8,715 bases of DNA. Source: Desulfuromonas sp. (lineage in GTDB: Bacteria > Desulfobacterota > Desulfuromonadia > Desulfuromonadales > Trichloromonadaceae). Both the position numbers and the translations under genes were made by a program. This document shows, one piece after another, positions 1 to 5,831 of the stretch (its first letter is position 1; the number at the start of each line of letters is the position of its first letter). The stretch covers positions 1-8,715 of the forward strand of contig JAQYWA010000073.1 in the NCBI GenBank assembly GCA_030145265.1, read 5' to 3'. Below the pieces are notes generated by a model. It saw only the letters and a program-made list of their open reading frames with translations, was not told the origin of the DNA and ran no database searches.

Positions 1-990
1 TTCCCCCAAGTGCCGGAAATTGCCCGCATCGACCCGGGACACGACTCGGTGATGATGGGCTATGATTTTCACCTGACCCCCGAGGGGCCGCGACTGATCG
101 AGATCAACACCAATGCCGGCGGCTTCCTGCTGGCTCTGCTGGCCCAGTTCGGCGAGTCGGCCGAGAATCCGCAGACCCTGCCGGTTAAGGTTCGCAACCG
201 GCTGGTTCAACCGTTTGTCGATGAAATCCAGTCCTGGAGCGGCGGCACCCGCAAGAGCCCCTCGTCGATGGCGATCATCGACGAAAATCCCAGCGAACAG
301 TTTTTGTTCGGCGAGATGGAGTACTGCCGCCGGTTGTTGGCAGAAGAATGGGGGATTCCCGTGGTGGTGGCCGACCCTGGCGAACTGGAGTCCGGGGCAA
401 AGGGGATTTGCTACGAGAGGCGGCCGGTCGACCTGGTGTACAATCGGCACTGTGATTTTTACCTGGAGAGCGAAGTGATGGCCGGCATCCGCGCGGCCTG
501 TCTGGCTGGCAGCGTTTGTCTCAGTCCTCATCCGTTCAGTTACGGGCTGCTGGCCGACAAGCGTCGGATGGTGCTTTGGTCGGACCGGGCGGCGTTGGCG
601 GCGCTGGGGCTGGACGAGGCGGATTGCCGCCTGCTGGCCGAGCTGGTTCCTGCAAGTCGGATGCTGGCGGATCAGGACCGGGCGGCCCTCTGGCAGGAGC
701 GCAACGACTGGGTGTTCAAGCCGGTGGACCGCTTCGGCAGCCGCGGCGTGCTGCTCGGGCGGAAGATCTCCCGCAAGCGTTTTGACGGTCTCGATCTGGC
801 CGATACCCTGGTGCAGCGGCTGGAACCGCCTTCGGTGACCGGCGGTGGTGAATTGCCGGAGATGAAAACCGACTTCAGATTGTACGTCTACCGGAACCGG
901 GTGCTGGGGGTGGCGGCGCGGCTTTATCAGGGGCAGGTGACCAATATGCGCACGCCCGGTGGAGGGTTTGCTTCGGTCAGGCTGGTGTGA
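1..990 (+). CDS. ATP-grasp-like protein, apparently circularly permuted; 5' end missing
   Basis: The reading frame is open from the first base (Phe-Pro-Gln before the GTG at 10), so the gene almost certainly starts upstream; 329 residues are visible. Features in order: an acidic metal-ligand-like motif IEINTNAGG (nt 97-123); an alpha/beta segment from MAIIDENP to DLVYNRHCDFYLESE (about nt 265-468); an ATP-binding-like stretch WVFKPVDRFGSRGV (nt 709-750, candidate ATP-contacting Lys at 718-720); then TDFRLYVYRNRV and a terminal TNMRTPGGG (nt 940-966). The metal-ligand motif precedes the ATP-lid Lys. That order is the reverse of ordinary ATP-grasp ligases and matches the circularly permuted ATP-grasp families. 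Such enzymes typically make an ATP-dependent carboxylate-amine/thiol bond. The substrate cannot be told here. A glutathione- or glutathionylspermidine-synthetase relative is another reading. A terminator hairpin follows 34 bases after the stop. Family assignment is from motif recognition only. Confidence 0.7.
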   Translation, partial: FPQVPEIARIDPGHDSVMMGYDFHLTPEGPRLIEINTNAGGFLLALLAQFGESAENPQTLPVKVRNRLVQPFVDEIQSWSGGTRKSPSSMAIIDENPSEQFLFGEMEYCRRLLAEEWGIPVVVADPGELESGAKGICYERRPVDLVYNRHCDFYLESEVMAGIRAACLAGSVCLSPHPFSYGLLADKRRMVLWSDRAALAALGLDEADCRLLAELVPASRMLADQDRAALWQERNDWVFKPVDRFGSRGVLLGRKISRKRFDGLDLADTLVQRLEPPSVTGGGELPEMKTDFRLYVYRNRVLGVAARLYQGQVTNMRTPGGGFASVRLV

Positions 991-1024
991 TTGGCGGCGT
1001 GTGCTGTCGTCATAAAAAATAAGA

Positions 1025-1050
1025 GGGCCAGCCGGAATTTCGGCTGGCCC
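1025..1050. terminator. Bidirectional hairpin terminator
   Basis: A perfect 10-bp stem, GGGCCAGCCG (1025-1034) with CGGCTGGCCC (1041-1050), closes a 6-nt loop. On the minus strand it is followed by an A/T-rich tract with six T (complement of 1014-1019). On the plus strand only a weak U-rich tail (TGTTATTT) follows. It lies between a rightward gene ending at 990 and a leftward gene ending at 1486, so it can serve both directions. Confidence 0.8.
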
Positions 1051-1485
1051 GCTGTTATTTAGTGCTGAATCTGGTTATGTACCATGCTGCAGCAATTCGC
1101 TGTCCTGTTGCCCGCATTGCAGGCGCGTCGTTCTCGCTGCGTGTTGTAGGCAAAACCGGCGGGTCGCGTCCCGCCAGACGCCTTACTTTTGTTCAAGCCA
1201 ACAAAAGTAAGCAAAAATGGCTTCCCCTGCGGGGGGCATTTCTGTCGCGGCGGTTCGGTGGCTCTTTTAGCGATGTGTGCCAGATATTGCGGTCGGCGCT
1301 TCGTGATGAGGGTTTGGCATCCGAGCTGTGGCTTAGGTGCGAACCGGCACGTCACGGCAGACCTTTCGGCAAGGTGATGTGGAGTGAAAAACCGATAAAG
1401 CAAAAGCTCAACACCGATACTGCACCTGGGTTAGTTTTCTTGTTTAGCCGCGTCGGTTATTTGCGCAGCCGTGCATGTCGCGAAA
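1051..1485. other. Gene-free stretch, probable intergenic repeat
   Basis: No credible gene is seen in these 435 bases. Open frames exist on both strands, but they have no ribosome-binding site, recognisable domain or natural protein composition. The central part (about 1150-1260) carries two adjacent perfect inverted repeats and a short third one. Its texture, a palindrome built on CTTACTTTTG followed by AAGCAAAA and a CCCC-TGC-GGGG hairpin, resembles dispersed intergenic repeats found in many proteobacterial genomes. Copy number cannot be tested in a single window. No clean terminator for the leftward unit ending at 1486 is visible immediately downstream of its stop. Confidence 0.5.
1158..1211. 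repeat. Pair of adjacent inverted repeats
   Basis: The first is GGCGGG (1158-1163) with CCCGCC (1170-1175), 6 bp around a 6-nt loop. The second is CTTACTTTTGTT (1182-1193) with AACAAAAGTAAG (1200-1211), a perfect 12-bp stem around a 6-nt loop. Six bases separate them. A smaller hairpin, CCCC-TGC-GGGG (1224-1234), follows. The second is A/T-rich with no T tract after it on either strand, so it is not a standard terminator. A dispersed repeat unit or protein-binding palindrome are the likely options. Confidence 0.7.
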
Positions 1486-2184
1486 TTACCAGGGCAGTAT
1501 CTGGCCGTTGTGGGCCCAGAGTTTGCCGGTATCTTTTAGGGTCAATGTGGTCAGTACCTGAAATAGGTCGGTGGCGCTTTCCCGTGCCGTGGTCGGGGCT
1601 TCGGCGCCGCCCATGCGGGTGCGGACCCATCCCGGGTGCAGGGCCACGGCGGTGATCCCTCGACTGTGCAGGTCGATGGAGAGGTTTTTTGTCACCATGT
1701 GGACGGCGGCCTTGGATGACCGGTAGGCGTACATCCCCCCTGAGCTGTTGTCGGTCAGGCTGCCGAGCAGGCTGCCCATGGTGGCGATGATCTTGCGTCG
1801 GCTGCGGGCCACCTGTTCGACAAAGGCGCTGGCCATCTGCATCGGGGCGATGGTGTTGACGTGAAACGTTTTCAGCCAGGTCTCGCTGTCGATCGGCCCG
1901 AAGTCCTGCTGCTGCGGCCCCGAGACACCCGCGTTGTTGAGCAGGATGTCGATTTTTTCGTCGCGCAGGGTCTCTGCCAGGCGCTGGATCTGGTCGGCAT
2001 CGGTTACTTCGAGGGCGAAGCGACGGATATTGCCGCCGGCTCGGGATGCCAACTCATTCAGTTCATCGGTGCTCTGCGGATTGCGGCAGCAGGCCAGCAC
2101 CTGCCAGCCGTAGCCGGCAAATTCCCGGGTCAGCTCCAGGCCGAGGCCACGGTTGGCCCCGGTGATGAGAATTGTCTTGGTCAT
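1486..2184 (-). CDS. SDR family oxidoreductase (C-factor-like)
   Basis: A 232-residue classical short-chain dehydrogenase/reductase, cytosolic and NAD(P)-dependent, acting on an unknown alcohol/carbonyl substrate. The N-terminal Rossmann motif is TGANRGLG (residues 8-15), followed by NNAG (83-86). The active site is Ser142 with YRSSK (Tyr154, Lys158), and PGWV (184-187) follows. The order and spacing are those of a complete, probably active enzyme; the GS(x)nYAYRxSKAA pattern recalls the Myxococcus C-factor (CsgA) branch of SDRs. The frame is open further upstream to an ATG at 2280 inside the peptidase gene. I chose 2184 because a GGAGG site sits just before it and the protein then begins directly with the Rossmann strand (MTKTILITG). 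It lies 29 bases behind the M23 peptidase gene and is probably co-transcribed, but no biochemical link between the two is evident. Confidence 0.9.
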   Translation of the reverse strand: MTKTILITGANRGLGLELTREFAGYGWQVLACCRNPQSTDELNELASRAGGNIRRFALEVTDADQIQRLAETLRDEKIDILLNNAGVSGPQQQDFGPIDSETWLKTFHVNTIAPMQMASAFVEQVARSRRKIIATMGSLLGSLTDNSSGGMYAYRSSKAAVHMVTKNLSIDLHSRGITAVALHPGWVRTRMGGAEAPTTARESATDLFQVLTTLTLKDTGKLWAHNGQILPW

Positions 2185-2188
2185 TTTT

Positions 2189-2193
2189 CCTCC
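2189..2193 (-). promoter_or_regulatory. Ribosome-binding site of the SDR gene
   Basis: On the minus strand GGAGG (within GGGGAGG) stands four bases before the ATG at 2184. This decides the start at 2184 over the in-frame ATG at 2280 that would overlap the upstream gene. Confidence 0.7.
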
Positions 2194-2213
2194 CCGGTCT
2201 GCAGGCAGACCTG

Positions 2214-3533
2214 TCAGTTGGTCGGAGAAAGGCTCAGCTTTTCGGTAATATTGTTGCGGATCCAAGTGCCGTCCCACCACTCTATCGGGGTAACCGACAG
2301 CCCCGAGACGATGGTTTCAAAGTGAAGGTGATCCCCTCCAGCCATCCCGGTGGCCCCGCTGGTGCCGACAATCTGCCCCTTGCTGACCATCTGGTCGACG
2401 GTCACGTCGATGCGGCTGAGATGGCCGTACAGGGTCTGTAGTCCAAGGCCGTGGTCGAGGATCACGCACATCCCGTAAATGCCCAGATCGTCGGCAAAAA
2501 CCACCCGGCCATGATTGGCCGCCAGAATTTCGGCATGGGCGGTCGAGGCGAGGTCGACGCCGAGATGGGTTTGCTGATCGATGTTTTGTCCTTCGTAGAG
2601 GTAGGTTCGGTGATCGGCGAACAAGGACAGGGTGGCCGCTTGTGGCTGGCGCAGAAAGTCACCTTCCCAGAGGGCGGTGGGAGAGGTGTTGCGGCCAAAC
2701 TCCGCGAGCCTGGCGACATTGGCCCTGCGCATCTTTTTGTTGACCTGGAGAAAGACTTCAAGCGGGGATTTCGCCTCGGGGTAGGTGTCCTCGAACTGGG
2801 GCATCTTGGCATCGAGAAACCGCTGGCTGACCGAGATCTGCCGCTTCCGGAAGGTTTTGTCGTTGGTGTGGTAGTAAATGCCGGCCTGTCGTTCGTTGCC
2901 GGCCCGGTCCACCGCGATCACCTTGGGGATGAACTGGCTGGAGCTCATGTCCCAGGGAAAGGAAAAGAGGCAGGCGTAATTGCCGGACGGCTGCTGATAG
3001 CCGGGGAAAAAGCGCTCGCCGATCACGACCCCGGTTCGGGCCACTTCTTCGGAGAGGGTATAGGTTGCCAGCCCGGAACCGCCCCGGGTCAGGTTGTGGG
3101 CCCGGCTGAGCAGGGCGATAACCGGAGCCTTGTTGTCGAATTGGAAGGTGAAGGTCTGGTCGCTGGTACTGCCGGCGCCTAGCGGAAAGATGCTGCGGTC
3201 GACGGCGACGACGCGGATCTGGGCCAGCCCATCTTTGATGCCGGCTTTTGCAAGGGGGAGCGGCTCGGTCTGGGTTCGGGTCCCCTCGGGATAATCCTTG
3301 CTGAGCACCGGGATGATTTTGTCCCCCTGGATCACGGTGACGGCCACCGATTTCAGTCCCGATCCGAGATCCGCGAGTTGCAGGATCGGCGGGTGTTTGC
3401 GGGAAACCGGACCAACTTCAGGGACGAGGGCAATTTCAGGCCCCTTGGTGTCGCGAAAATAGAAAAAGCCGCCGCCAACCAGGGCGGCAATCAAGAAGAT
3501 GACGAGTACCAGTGATGAGGTTTTCAACTGCAT
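2214..3533 (-). CDS. Membrane-anchored M23 family peptidase (LytM-type)
   Basis: A 439-residue zinc endopeptidase of the family that cuts peptidoglycan cross-bridges or stem peptides. A single hydrophobic segment (about residues 7-26) after a short Lys-containing N-terminus is a signal anchor, placing the rest in the periplasm. Residues about 30-225 look like two beta-rich Ig-like domains (LGSGLKSVAV; a second with KVIAVDRAGN). The C-terminal M23 domain (about 315-425) has all the expected residues: HLGVD (His323, Asp327 metal ligands), GHLS (His371) and GDHLHFE (His402, ligand His404). It should therefore be catalytically competent, unlike the degenerate EnvC/NlpD type. The ATG at 3533 is fixed by an in-frame TAA three codons upstream; the ribosome site (AAGGA) is unusually close. 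It is first gene of a leftward pair with the SDR. A role in wall remodelling is the family expectation; the specific target is unknown. Confidence 0.9.
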   Translation of the reverse strand: MQLKTSSLVLVIFLIAALVGGGFFYFRDTKGPEIALVPEVGPVSRKHPPILQLADLGSGLKSVAVTVIQGDKIIPVLSKDYPEGTRTQTEPLPLAKAGIKDGLAQIRVVAVDRSIFPLGAGSTSDQTFTFQFDNKAPVIALLSRAHNLTRGGSGLATYTLSEEVARTGVVIGERFFPGYQQPSGNYACLFSFPWDMSSSQFIPKVIAVDRAGNERQAGIYYHTNDKTFRKRQISVSQRFLDAKMPQFEDTYPEAKSPLEVFLQVNKKMRRANVARLAEFGRNTSPTALWEGDFLRQPQAATLSLFADHRTYLYEGQNIDQQTHLGVDLASTAHAEILAANHGRVVFADDLGIYGMCVILDHGLGLQTLYGHLSRIDVTVDQMVSKGQIVGTSGATGMAGGDHLHFETIVSGLSVTPIEWWDGTWIRNNITEKLSLSPTN

Positions 3534-3603
3534 ATCCTTTTAGTGTTTTGGGTGAATTTGAAAATGAGGGTGCCGGAGACGGAGTGTGGCCAAACGCTGC
3601 CAT

Positions 3604-3632
3604 ACTATAACCATGAAATGACTATTGAGCAA
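3604..3632 (-). promoter_or_regulatory. Candidate sigma-70 promoter for the M23-SDR pair
   Basis: On the minus strand TTGCTC (complement of 3627-3632) and TATAGT (complement of 3604-3609) are 17 bases apart. The -10 matches consensus at five of six positions, the -35 at three. The start would fall near 3597, about 64 bases before the peptidase ATG. This is pattern matching only. Confidence 0.4.
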
Positions 3633-3729
3633 TGGGTGCGTGAGGCTACGCATCTTGCAAATGTTAAGGGGTGTGGTTTTTTCATATATCGCTGATTGCC
3701 TTGCCGTTGTCGCTGTCGCCGGTTTTGTG

Positions 3730-3759
3730 TTGTAAATGACAGATGGTTCGGTTTTTAAT
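3730..3759 (+). promoter_or_regulatory. Candidate sigma-70 promoter for the diguanylate cyclase
   Basis: TTGTAA (3730-3735) and TTTAAT (3754-3759) are separated by 18 bases, giving a start near 3766 and a leader of roughly 30 bases. The -10 matches five of six positions. In this divergent 261-base gap I saw no c-di-GMP (GEMM) riboswitch core. Confidence 0.35.
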
Positions 3760-3794
3760 GTGATTTTCCGGCACTGTTGGGGGAAAAGCTTTTC

Positions 3795-5318
3795 ATGACT
3801 GCTTCCAGGAAAATCCACCTGTCTCGTTTTTTCTGCCTGTTGCTGATCCTGCTGTACCTGGTCGGGTCGGTATCCCTGGTTTTTCTGGTTCGTACCAACC
3901 TGCGTCAGCAGACTCTGCACAACGCTGAAAAACTCGCCGAAGTCATCCTCGAAAAGAACATGGCGGTACACGCCTATTTCGCCCACACGCTGAAGCCCCA
4001 GCTGTTCGAGTTGGCTGATCGTCTGGGCGATCCTTCCTATTTTGAACCCGGATGGATGTCTTCGACCTATGCCATCCGCAAGATGAATGAAATATTTCAG
4101 GAGCAGGTCGGGCAAAATTACTACTACAAGGAATGCGCGATCAATGCCCGCAGCTCGGAAAACGAGGCGGATGGGCTGGAGCGGGCTTTCATTGAAGAGC
4201 TCAATGCCGATCCGAAGATCAAGACCCGTTCGATGATCCGTGACCTGGAGGAAGAACCCTATTTTGTGGTGATGCGGCGGGGTGAAGTGCTCAGCGAGAG
4301 CTGTCTGCGCTGTCATTCCACGCCCGAGAATGCCCCTGGGGGGATGCTCGCCCTGTACGGCAGTGACCGCAGTTTCAACCGCAAGGCCGGCGAAGTGATT
4401 TCGGCCGTCTCCATCCGCATCCCTCTGGCCCATGCCTACGCGGATAGCAACCACTTTGCTTTCAGGTTGTCAGCCCTTCTGCTGAGCATTCTCGTGGTTC
4501 TGTTTCTGCTCCATTCCCTGCTCACCCGCGGGCTGGTCTTTGCGCCTCTTGCCCGACTGCGGCACAAGGCAACCTTGATTGCCGGCGACCCCGGGCATCT
4601 CGGTGACCTGATCCCCCTGCCCAGGGGGCGGGAGCTCGCCGCGTTGACAGAAGCATTTAATGTCATGTCCGGGGCGCTGCGGCGCCAGACAGACGACCTG
4701 GAGGAGACCGTTGCCGAGCGGACCCGGCAGCTGCAGGTGGCCAACGATCAACTGGTGAGGGATATTGTCGAGCGCAAAAAGACCCAGGAGAAAATTCACC
4801 AGCTGGCCTATTACGACAGCCTCACCGGGTTGCCCAACCGGGTGCTTATGTACGACCGCCTGGAACAGTCCCTGGCCAATGCCCGGCGGCAGGGGAGCGG
4901 AGTGGTCCTGATGTTCCTCGACCTCGACGATTTCAAGGTTGTTAATGACACCTTTGGTCACGAGGCCGGCGACCGCTACCTGCGGACCATTGCCGAGCGC
5001 CTCTCGTCCTGCCTGCGAAAGAATGACACGGTGGCCCGTTTCGGTGGCGACGAGTTCGTGTTCTGCGGGCAAATTACCCATCCTGAGGAAACGCCGGTCA
5101 TTGCAACTAAAATTCTCGGCTGCCTGAAGCCGCCGGTGACCATCGATAACCGGCCCTTCGTGACCACCGCCAGTATTGGCATCGCCATCTACCCGACTGA
5201 CGGCAGTGATGCGTCAACCCTGATGAAGCTGGCCGATGCCGCCATGTATGAGGCCAAGGGGCGAGGCAAGAATGCGTATTACATTCACGGGCAGGATGAT
5301 CGGGAGAGCACGACCTGA
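3795..5318 (+). CDS. Diguanylate cyclase with periplasmic DUF3365 haem-type sensor and HAMP
   Basis: A 507-residue inner-membrane enzyme predicted to condense two GTP into c-di-GMP. Order of parts: TM1 (about 12-32); periplasmic DUF3365/Tll0287-like sensor (about 40-218) holding CLRCH (Cys170, Cys173, His174), the c-type haem attachment motif; TM2 (about 222-242); HAMP (about 245-296); coiled coil (about 297-337); GGDEF domain (about 338-498). The active-site signature GGDEF (417-421) is intact. RKND (Arg408, Asp411), exactly five residues ahead of it, is a canonical RxxD inhibitory I-site. DSLTGLPNR (341-349) marks the usual domain start. There is no EAL domain, so synthesis is the only expected activity. 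I took ATG 3795; an in-frame TTG at 3777 would add six residues. The ribosome site is weak (GGGGG at 3779-3783, 11 bases away). Haem ligation, and hence redox or gas sensing, is inferred from the motif and the family. Confidence 0.93.
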   Translation: MTASRKIHLSRFFCLLLILLYLVGSVSLVFLVRTNLRQQTLHNAEKLAEVILEKNMAVHAYFAHTLKPQLFELADRLGDPSYFEPGWMSSTYAIRKMNEIFQEQVGQNYYYKECAINARSSENEADGLERAFIEELNADPKIKTRSMIRDLEEEPYFVVMRRGEVLSESCLRCHSTPENAPGGMLALYGSDRSFNRKAGEVISAVSIRIPLAHAYADSNHFAFRLSALLLSILVVLFLLHSLLTRGLVFAPLARLRHKATLIAGDPGHLGDLIPLPRGRELAALTEAFNVMSGALRRQTDDLEETVAERTRQLQVANDQLVRDIVERKKTQEKIHQLAYYDSLTGLPNRVLMYDRLEQSLANARRQGSGVVLMFLDLDDFKVVNDTFGHEAGDRYLRTIAERLSSCLRKNDTVARFGGDEFVFCGQITHPEETPVIATKILGCLKPPVTIDNRPFVTTASIGIAIYPTDGSDASTLMKLADAAMYEAKGRGKNAYYIHGQDDRESTT

Positions 5319-5359
5319 CAGTGGAACTGCTAGGAAGGTGACTTAGGTAATTTAATCTG

Positions 5360-5385
5360 AAAAGGCCATCCCATGATGGCCTTTT
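5360..5385. terminator. Shared bidirectional terminator
   Basis: A perfect 11-bp stem, AAAAGGCCATC (5360-5370) and GATGGCCTTTT (5375-5385), encloses the 4-nt loop CCAT. A and T runs on the two flanks give a U-tail in either direction. It sits between the converging diguanylate cyclase (stop at 5318) and PilZ gene (stop codon begins one base to the right at 5387). Confidence 0.92.
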
Positions 5386-5386
5386 C

Positions 5387-5749
5387 TTATTGATCCTGGC
5401 TTTTCACCCAGGCGTCGATGGCGGCGGCAATCTCCTCGGGCATCTCAATGAACTTGAGTCCCATGCCCGGTTCATGTTTCGCTTTGCGGCTGAACTGCCG
5501 CTGCCAGACCACTTCACAGGGGCATTGGACGGTCCTGTCGATAGGCGCCGGCAGGGAAATTTCGACGACGAAGCGGCTGCCGGGCTCCCGGGGACTGGTG
5601 GCTGGGATGAACATACCGCTGCAGCTGATGTTACGGGCGTAGCCGAAAAAGGTTTTCCCCCCCTCGTCCACCTTGACCCGTAGCACGATGAGCGGCGCAC
5701 GCAGCGTTTTGCGCTGGTTGGCCGGTGGTGTAAGTGTCGAATCGCTCAA
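5387..5749 (-). CDS. Single-domain PilZ protein, c-di-GMP receptor
   Basis: A 120-residue cytosolic protein made almost entirely of one PilZ domain. Both c-di-GMP binding motifs are present: RKTLR (RxxxR, Arg13 to Arg17) and NISCSG (N/DxSxxG, residues 40-45). Binding is therefore expected. The rest shows the usual PilZ barrel pattern, including CEVVWQRQF and a late GMGLKFIEM strand, then a short C-terminal helix. There is no output domain, so it should act by touching a partner. The start is TTG, supported by a good AAGGAG seven bases before it. It lies 82 bases behind the glycosyltransferase gene on the same strand and faces the diguanylate cyclase tail-to-tail. That makes the glycosyltransferase an obvious candidate partner; this is inference from position. 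Motility or pilus regulation is the alternative. Confidence 0.92.
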   Translation of the reverse strand: MSDSTLTPPANQRKTLRAPLIVLRVKVDEGGKTFFGYARNISCSGMFIPATSPREPGSRFVVEISLPAPIDRTVQCPCEVVWQRQFSRKAKHEPGMGLKFIEMPEEIAAAIDAWVKSQDQ

Positions 5750-5756
5750 TGAATTG

Positions 5757-5762
5757 CTCCTT
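5757..5762 (-). promoter_or_regulatory. Ribosome-binding site of the PilZ gene
   Basis: AAGGAG on the minus strand is seven bases before the TTG at 5749. This is what supports the non-ATG start. Confidence 0.75.
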
Positions 5763-5831
5763 GTGGCGGAATATGATCCATCCTACCATAAAAAAATGCG
5801 TGCGCGGCCGGGTTTTTCCGGGTTTTCTGGT

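Noticed and set aside
1062..1655. Rightward open frame of 197 codons, plus a leftward one at 1059-1403
   Set aside because: Both span the inverted-repeat stretch; one also runs antisense into the SDR gene. Composition is Arg/Cys/Gly-rich without a domain, and there is no ribosome site. They look like repeat-derived chance frames.
2451..3182. Rightward open frame of 243 codons
   Set aside because: It is antisense to the M23 peptidase, with low-complexity Gly/Val composition.
3655..3690. TTGCAA followed by TATATC as a cyclase promoter
   Set aside because: The spacing is 24 bases, too wide for a sigma-70 promoter; the 3730-3759 pair fits better.
3534..3794. Possible c-di-GMP riboswitch before the cyclase
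   Set aside because: I looked for the conserved GEMM-I core and its hairpin/tetraloop layout, and it is not present. Only promoter-like boxes are seen.
3540..4454. Leftward open frame of 304 codons
   Set aside because: It is antisense to the N-terminal half of the diguanylate cyclase, whose domains and motifs are unambiguous, and shows no family features.
5750..5831. Possible terminator between the GT2 and PilZ genes
   Set aside because: A T run on the minus strand follows a G/C-rich stretch, but no clean stem forms, so I keep the two genes as one likely transcript.
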